A program made the translations under genes and the position numbers. A stretch of 18,762 bases of DNA from an uncultured Bacteroidales bacterium (GTDB lineage: Bacteria; Bacteroidota; Bacteroidia; Bacteroidales; F082). The stretch covers positions 1 through 18,762 of the forward strand of contig CALBNP010000107.1 in the NCBI GenBank assembly GCA_937896505.1, read 5' to 3'. Under the pieces are notes generated by a model. It saw nothing but the letters and a program-made list of their open reading frames with translations, had not been told where the DNA came from and did no database searches. Below, in pieces: positions 13,846 through 18,762 of this stretch. How positions within the stretch are numbered: position 1 is the first letter of the stretch; each line of letters opens with the position of its first letter.

Positions 13846-15336
13846 ATGAGAAAGATATTTCTAATTATTTTGTGGTTACTCTTGCAAATGCCGTTGTGTA
13901 TGCAAGCGCAGGAACCCCAAAGATTCTTTGAACGTCATTACATCGATGACCTCATTTTCATGAACGAGAACGATCTGCTTGTTCTTGGAGCCGACGAAGC
14001 GGCGGATGTCGCCCTTTACAAAGTGGATGAAAACGGAGAACTTATCAATATGGTTGTTCTTCCGAGCATCCAGGACAACAACAGTTTGAGGCATTTGGCA
14101 CGTTTCCATGACGGTTCGGTCGGGCTATTCGTTACGAAGTACTCGAATGACACTATCAGGCTGCAAAGAATGACAGTCCACGAGGATTTGTCCGTGGACA
14201 CTATGGATTTCAATTGGGAAGGCTATGATTTCTATAGGTTTATTGCTGGTGGTGAGCAATGGGTTGAGGATGCTTTGGGCAAGTATTATTACTCTTATTA
14301 TGTTGATACCTTGTGGGCAAGCGGCCATCATGGATTAAGGATACTGAAGTTTGACGGAAACGGTGAGTTGCTGACCGAAAGGCTTCTCGACGATCCTGTA
14401 CCTTCTTCAAGCGGCTGCTATATGTTCCCGACACCCGACATGATGGGATGCCGAATTGTTTTGGCGGGAAATGGCGGGAAAAGTACTATTTACAATTGCT
14501 ATACCTTGGATGGCGACCTCAATACCGTAGCCGTCAAAGAGAATATCGACCAATTGTCTTATCCTTTGCAATGCGGTTGGCAGGCTTGTTTTCGCATGAA
14601 TCCATACAACGGCAGGACTTATACTATCAATATGGAGATTGAGGTTATACCTGACCCTAATGACCCATATGGGAATCCGCTTGTTGTACACAACGAAGAT
14701 GTCTTAATGAGTGTGTTTGATGCCGACAATTTTGAGCAATTGGCCTACACTTGGGGTATCACTTCCGAAATCCCTTGTACACTAGGCAAACCAAACTCTA
14801 TTGACTTTGGCGAAAATGGCGATGTTTATATGGCCAGCGGCATGGACAAACCAGACAACTGGTACTTTTCCAAAAGTCTTTACATCGTCCATTTGGATGA
14901 AGACCTCAACAAACTTCAAGAGATTTATTATAAGGAAGACGGCACAGAACTTATGTATTTTGGAGGTTTGCGCCTCAATTCCAATGGGGATGTCTTCATC
15001 AGTTGTCAAGTTGCAAAACCAAGCATGACTGGTACGACAGGTGCCATCTTCAAAGTACCAAAGGAAGTTTTTGACGGCATAGAGGAAGCCCATGATGCCG
15101 GCTTTGCCGTGGCGGTGGCTTATCCCAATCCGGGGAAGAATGTGCTTAATATCCGCACGGCCTTGCAGGATGCTTGGGTGGAGGTGTATGATGTGAATGG
15201 GAAGCTTGTTCACAGCCAAGAGATAGCGGAAAATGTCACAGCCATCAACGCTGAGACATGGCCTGCTGGAATGTACGTATGGAAAATGATTTCGGATGGG
15301 AAGGAAGTGGAGAATGGGAAATGGATAAAAGAATGA
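13846..15336 (+). CDS. T9SS type A sorting-domain protein, copy 2
   Basis: I use ATG 13846 (496 residues) because it opens a good signal peptide ('MRKIFLIILWLLLQMPLCMQ', cut near AQA). The frame extends back to a TTG at 13786, but that region contains the intergenic hairpin. The body has propeller-like units ('VALYKVDENGELINMVVLP', 'LRILKFDGNGELLTE', 'SIDFGENGDVYMASG', 'LRLNSNGDVFISCQ'). The end is a type A sorting domain: 'VAYPNPGKNVLNIRT', 'VEVYDVNGKLVHSQE', 'WPAGMYVWKMI' and 'GKWIKE'. It should be Sec- and T9SS-exported to the surface. It is a diverged counterpart of the cargo at 10867-12432 and pairs with the preceding lipoprotein. Function and ligand are unknown. Confidence 0.85.
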   Translation: MRKIFLIILWLLLQMPLCMQAQEPQRFFERHYIDDLIFMNENDLLVLGADEAADVALYKVDENGELINMVVLPSIQDNNSLRHLARFHDGSVGLFVTKYSNDTIRLQRMTVHEDLSVDTMDFNWEGYDFYRFIAGGEQWVEDALGKYYYSYYVDTLWASGHHGLRILKFDGNGELLTERLLDDPVPSSSGCYMFPTPDMMGCRIVLAGNGGKSTIYNCYTLDGDLNTVAVKENIDQLSYPLQCGWQACFRMNPYNGRTYTINMEIEVIPDPNDPYGNPLVVHNEDVLMSVFDADNFEQLAYTWGITSEIPCTLGKPNSIDFGENGDVYMASGMDKPDNWYFSKSLYIVHLDEDLNKLQEIYYKEDGTELMYFGGLRLNSNGDVFISCQVAKPSMTGTTGAIFKVPKEVFDGIEEAHDAGFAVAVAYPNPGKNVLNIRTALQDAWVEVYDVNGKLVHSQEIAENVTAINAETWPAGMYVWKMISDGKEVENGKWIKE

Positions 15337-15407
15337 TGTGAGTGAATTGTTTGAAAACAAAGCATTCATAAGAAATTACTGATAATAATTAAACTAAAAG
15401 TAAAACT

Positions 15408-16160
15408 ATGATTGAAAATGTATTTATTAAATTGGTAACAAGCGGCTTGCTGGAGGAGTTTCAGTCTGGCGTTGCTTGGGAGAAACCTTTGGCGCATTCC
15501 GTAAACGAATCATTAGGTAGTGGATTCAAAGGGTTTACTTTGCTGAATATTCAACCAAGTTGTTTTGAATGGTGGAATTTTGGCATTGCAGTGTTTGCTT
15601 GTGTTGTTACGGTTGTTACATGTATATTTACAATTTATATGTATGTCCTCCTCAAGCAACAAGTGGTTGACCAACTTTCCCAATCTTTAAAGAATGAGGA
15701 AAACAATAAGTTGACTTTCGAAAAGAGTAGAAAACATGTAGAAGAGATTAATATCCAGATACTCAACAATTCATTGATTAAACTTATTGAGAAGAAGCAC
15801 AATATCAACAACAATTATGATTACTTGTGTGATTATTTGTCAGAGCATTCTAGTTTATTAAAAGACGGACCTGTGGTTATGAAAGAGGGTTCTTTGGCTC
15901 CAATCATAATAGATATTGAAAGAAATCTTGGTTCAGTGAATGAAATCATGAAAGTTTTTGATGTTTGGAATAACACACTTGAAGATGCCTCGAAAGCAAT
16001 CAGTGATTCATTAGATGAATTAAAAACAGAAGATGTTATTGCTTCAAATTTTGATGAAACAGACAAGTGGCTGCAAAGGTTTAGTGAGAATGAAACGATG
16101 TTTTCTCACGCAATTGACAATGCAGTCGCGCAAATCAAAGAAAGAATTAAACACAAATAA
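15408..16160 (+). CDS. Single-TM coiled-coil membrane protein, partner of a P-loop NTPase
   Basis: The 250-residue protein has about 55 N-terminal residues, a strong transmembrane helix (about 57-82, beginning FGIAVFACVVTVVTCIF), then a long helical, Glu/Asn/Lys-rich region. That region is likely coiled coil (85-135) followed by a helical bundle (140-250). No signal peptide or lipobox is present, so the inner membrane is expected, with the large C-terminal part probably cytoplasmic. The NTPase gene starts 2 nt after the stop, which argues for coupled production and a shared job. I recognise no family. The layout (membrane anchor plus cytosolic ATPase) resembles two-gene defence or transport modules, but that is analogy only. 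Confidence 0.65.
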   Translation: MIENVFIKLVTSGLLEEFQSGVAWEKPLAHSVNESLGSGFKGFTLLNIQPSCFEWWNFGIAVFACVVTVVTCIFTIYMYVLLKQQVVDQLSQSLKNEENNKLTFEKSRKHVEEINIQILNNSLIKLIEKKHNINNNYDYLCDYLSEHSSLLKDGPVVMKEGSLAPIIIDIERNLGSVNEIMKVFDVWNNTLEDASKAISDSLDELKTEDVIASNFDETDKWLQRFSENETMFSHAIDNAVAQIKERIKHK

Positions 16161-16162
16161 AT

Positions 16163-18388
16163 ATGAATACAATATCAGATTATCTGGAGTTTTCTCCTTT
16201 TGACAACAAAATTTCTGGAGAATTTCTTAAGGACATTCCTGAGAACTCGTCTGAACCTGACAAACCAATTGATGAGGAAAACGAATTTTGGAATAGGTTT
16301 TTTTTCAAATATTCAGAGAACCAATACGAAAACACCATAGCGGCTTTGAAAAGTGCCATTGGAGAATCGAACAGGCATTATATTTTGTTTGTTGGGCCAA
16401 GTGGATCCGGAAAGACAACTTTTTTGAATTATCTAATCAAAAACAGGCATCTTTATTTTGATGAAAACTTGGCAATCGACATGACAAATCTGATCAAAAA
16501 TGCTACTAGTGCAGAGTTAAAGTCGAATCTTCTACATGAGGTCTTGGATGCCAAAATACTGGAATATTTGGATGAAACTGTTGTCACGGAAATTTCAAAG
16601 AACCTAATAGTGCATGACAAAAAAGAGCTGTCTTGGGACGTAAAATGGTTAACAGGGAGCGAGTACGATGATCACGAACTGTTTTATAACTTTATTGGGT
16701 ATTGTAGAAACCGTTTTTCAAAAAGCCGTGTTAGGAGTTTTTGCCGTAGTATTAAGGATATTAGTGATAAAATCACGTTGTATTTCATCTCCTTTATTTT
16801 CAATCAATGTTTGAAGGGAAAAAAACCATGTGTTTTCATTTTTGACAATTTAGATGAGTTAGAACAGACTTATTTGGTTGAATCACTTAATTTTGATTTA
16901 CTTACTTCGTTTTCTAAAGCACAGGAATTCTTCAAAAAAATCGTTTTAACAGATAAGTATCCATTTGTTTCAAAGTGCACTCTTATGGTGTCGGTACGAA
17001 GGAATTTTGTGGCCACTGTGAATTCGTGTCAGTTTATTGAGAGGGTGGAAGAAAGGGCTGCAACTATCAGATTTGACAGTGGTTATAAGCAAAATTTATT
17101 TGAAATTTTTGAGAAAAGAGTTCGCATGTTTCAAGCGTATCAAAACATTGTTCTCAAAGACGGGGCTTGGAGCGCTAAAAACTTCAACATTTCCACTATC
17201 GAAATCGAAAAGCCATATATTGAGCGTCTATGCCGTTTGTTCAACCTTGATTACAGAATAACCTTAAGTTCACTTGCTGATGCTTTGGGTGAGGATATAG
17301 TAACATGGGGTAATATTGCTGCAAAGGATAGCGATTGTCGTTTGGGCATACGAGGTTTCTTGTTGTTTTATGTGCTGAAACGAAGATTAAGAAACAATAT
17401 GTCACGTTTCTCAAAATACGTTGATGATGAATTGAGCCGTTATACTTGCAATAGAAATCGTATGTATTTTTCCTTATTGACAAACATGTACGAAGACGAG
17501 GAAGGTGGTACGAAGAAAAAACGACAAACAGATATTGTTCATGTCTCTCTATTAGAGTTCACAAATAGAGTAAAGTTATGGTATGAGGATGTCTCGGTTA
17601 AATCCATGTATGAAACTCTATTTGTTTCAGGATACCACAATTATTCTCTACCGGCCAGCTTAGAGGGGGATACTATTAATAACTATCTACGCGAAGAAAA
17701 GTATAACGTGTCTTTGCAATCATTATGCAATTACGTTGCCGAACTTTACACCAAAGACAAGGATGAGCTGAGTAATGTTGAAATAGTGGTTAATCCATTA
17801 TGTTCAGAATACACGAGACATGTATTTATACATTATGAGTATTTTAATCTTTTGTCAGTTGCAAATGAAAGAAATACTGAACTTTTGTATGGCGCAAAAT
17901 CGCTATTCCAACACGAAACCAAGGAACAAATCAAATCGTGCATGGACAAGGTTTTTGAGATGACACAATGGGTTGTCAATAAAGCCGATAATCATGTTTG
18001 TCAGATTTGCCACAAGGGATGTGATAATGGAAAGAAAAATGACTGTAGTGGAGCCATAAAAACCCTGCAAGATAATGGGTTTTTAATCCAAAACAACATA
18101 CTCTACACCTCAAGAGTGATCACCTCGCATATCAATTATCTTGATTCATTCAGAAAGTTTTTGTGGAACAAGCTTCATGAAAAGAGCAGGACAGAAAATG
18201 CAGAAATGCAGAAATGCGTGGTGGAAGTTATCGAAAGGTATGTTGATTTGTACCGCAAAAAGCAGGTCGAGAACAGAGCGGCTGACGTGGTTGTGAAGAG
18301 CATCGAAGAAAACATCTTGTTTGCAAAGAACAAAGGTTATGATGTCTGGACACCTATCAAGATTGGCTTGGGGAGCAATGAAGAATAA
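16163..18388 (+). CDS. P-loop NTPase (STAND/AAA+ class), with C-terminal Cys cluster
   Basis: The 741-residue protein has Walker A GPSGSGKT (78-85) within 'HYILFVGPSGSGKTTFL', and Walker B-type VFIFDNLDEL (224-233), where Asp228 and Asp231/Glu232 follow a hydrophobic strand. The strand 'CTLMVSVRR' (272-280) ends in an arginine pair that could act as a sensor. After the NTPase core, residues 345-400 look like a helical lid ('IEIEKPYIERLCRLF'). A long helical C-terminal half follows. At 613-628 there is a C-x2-C-H-x2-C-x7-C cluster (Cys613, 616, 620, 628), possibly a zinc site beside a winged-helix-like segment. No nuclease, helicase or protease motif is visible. It is probably soluble and works with the membrane protein upstream. 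KAP-type NTPase is a possible relative. Family is not assigned. Confidence 0.75.
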   Translation: MNTISDYLEFSPFDNKISGEFLKDIPENSSEPDKPIDEENEFWNRFFFKYSENQYENTIAALKSAIGESNRHYILFVGPSGSGKTTFLNYLIKNRHLYFDENLAIDMTNLIKNATSAELKSNLLHEVLDAKILEYLDETVVTEISKNLIVHDKKELSWDVKWLTGSEYDDHELFYNFIGYCRNRFSKSRVRSFCRSIKDISDKITLYFISFIFNQCLKGKKPCVFIFDNLDELEQTYLVESLNFDLLTSFSKAQEFFKKIVLTDKYPFVSKCTLMVSVRRNFVATVNSCQFIERVEERAATIRFDSGYKQNLFEIFEKRVRMFQAYQNIVLKDGAWSAKNFNISTIEIEKPYIERLCRLFNLDYRITLSSLADALGEDIVTWGNIAAKDSDCRLGIRGFLLFYVLKRRLRNNMSRFSKYVDDELSRYTCNRNRMYFSLLTNMYEDEEGGTKKKRQTDIVHVSLLEFTNRVKLWYEDVSVKSMYETLFVSGYHNYSLPASLEGDTINNYLREEKYNVSLQSLCNYVAELYTKDKDELSNVEIVVNPLCSEYTRHVFIHYEYFNLLSVANERNTELLYGAKSLFQHETKEQIKSCMDKVFEMTQWVVNKADNHVCQICHKGCDNGKKNDCSGAIKTLQDNGFLIQNNILYTSRVITSHINYLDSFRKFLWNKLHEKSRTENAEMQKCVVEVIERYVDLYRKKQVENRAADVVVKSIEENILFAKNKGYDVWTPIKIGLGSNEE

Positions 18389-18408
18389 TCAACAAAGGTA
18401 ATTAAGAA

Positions 18409-18630
18409 ATGAAGAATATCACAAAAACTATCATTCTTGCAACAGCAGTGACGGCCTTGGCCGTCCTGCTGCTGGCGGGATGCCGAGATGGAAATAAAAG
18501 ACGTTCTGCGCAGAAGGAGCCTGAATTTCACATGCCGGCACCCATCGACACGTCGGAAATGGACGAGGAGTTTTACAGACGAATGCGAGAGTTTGAGGCT
18601 TTGCATCCGGATACACCGCTGGATAGGTGA
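18409..18630 (+). CDS. Small lipoprotein, unknown function
   Basis: A 73-residue product has a lipoprotein signal with a hydrophobic core (residues 8-22) and lipobox LAGC (Cys25). A short charged tail follows (RDGNKRRS..., then 'EMDEEFYRRMREFEALH'), likely an amphipathic helix. It starts 20 nt after the NTPase stop, so it is probably the last gene of the same transcript or a passenger of it. No homologous family is recognised. Its small size and simple tail make a specific function impossible to call. Confidence 0.6.
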   Translation: MKNITKTIILATAVTALAVLLLAGCRDGNKRRSAQKEPEFHMPAPIDTSEMDEEFYRRMREFEALHPDTPLDR

Positions 18631-18730
18631 GTTTCAGCTTTCCGATGGGGTTGTGAAAGCCAGAAAATGTCGTAGTTTTGTAGGCAGATATAGCAAAGGA
18701 TTAATTAAAGGGCAATTCTAAATAAAACTC

Positions 18731-18761
18731 TTTGATAATCAGATAAATATTTGTATATTTG
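18731..18761 (+). promoter_or_regulatory. Consensus Bacteroidetes promoter for a gene beyond the window
   Basis: TTTG (18731-18734), 19 nt, TATATTTG (18754-18761) is a full match to the -33/-7 pattern with ideal spacing. Transcription would start just past the window edge. Confidence 0.7.
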
Positions 18762-18762
18762 C

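Noticed and set aside
14782..15369. Minus-strand open frame of 195 codons
   Set aside because: It is antisense to the copy 2 T9SS protein, which has a convincing sorting domain.
16163..18388. Firm assignment of the NTPase to the KAP family
   Set aside because: The Walker B context is similar, but the transmembrane insertion typical of KAP proteins between Walker A and B is not convincing here.
18637..18660. Stem GCTTTC/GAAAGC after the small lipoprotein
   Set aside because: Six base pairs with a 12-nt loop and no T-run is too weak to call a terminator.

Overview
The window looks like a chromosomal accessory region of an uncultured or gut-type Bacteroidales bacterium. Several independent signs agree. 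There are two proteins with C-terminal type IX secretion (T9SS type A) sorting domains, many lipoproteins, DUF3244-, DUF5683- and CsgG-like families that are typical of Bacteroidetes, and Bacteroidetes-type promoters (TTTG about 19-23 nt before TAnnTTTG). No tRNA, rRNA or CRISPR array was seen.

Left end (1-1610): a graveyard of defence-type genes. The first 72 bases encode, on the minus strand, the N-terminus of a transposase that looks IS982-like. Its element appears to have cut into a subtilisin-like serine protease gene, which survives only as the C-terminal half (to 1355; oxyanion SAGN and catalytic GTSMSAP motifs are present, the Asp/His part is gone). Right after it is a short remnant of an AbiH-type abortive-infection gene (1384-1552), broken by a frameshift in a T-run and by a stop.

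Minus-strand blocks (1611-6517): a compact three-gene envelope operon (4706 to 1611) encodes a multi-pass membrane protein, a periplasmic TPR/CsgG-like/DUF5683 protein and an InlB-repeat lipoprotein. Before it lies an intact type IV toxin-antitoxin pair, abiEi-abiEii (6517 to 4908). The two coding regions in each of abiEi/abiEii and the first two envelope genes overlap by ATGA.

Plus-strand region (6670-15336): a membrane-spanning regulator (lipoprotein-like N-terminus, TPRs, TM helix, long coiled coil, two C-terminal helix-turn-helix domains) diverges from abiE and ends in a clear rho-independent terminator. Then come a DUF3244 secreted protein and two tandem, diverged copies of one module: a Cys/His-rich lipoprotein followed immediately by a T9SS-sorted, probably beta-propeller, surface protein.

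Right end (15408-18630): a candidate undescribed two- or three-gene system. It has a single-TM coiled-coil protein, a 741-residue P-loop NTPase starting 2 nt after it (Walker A and B, Cys cluster near the C-terminus), and a 73-residue lipoprotein. I recognise no family for the first or third, and only the P-loop class for the second. The last bases carry a near-perfect Bacteroidetes promoter for a gene beyond the window.
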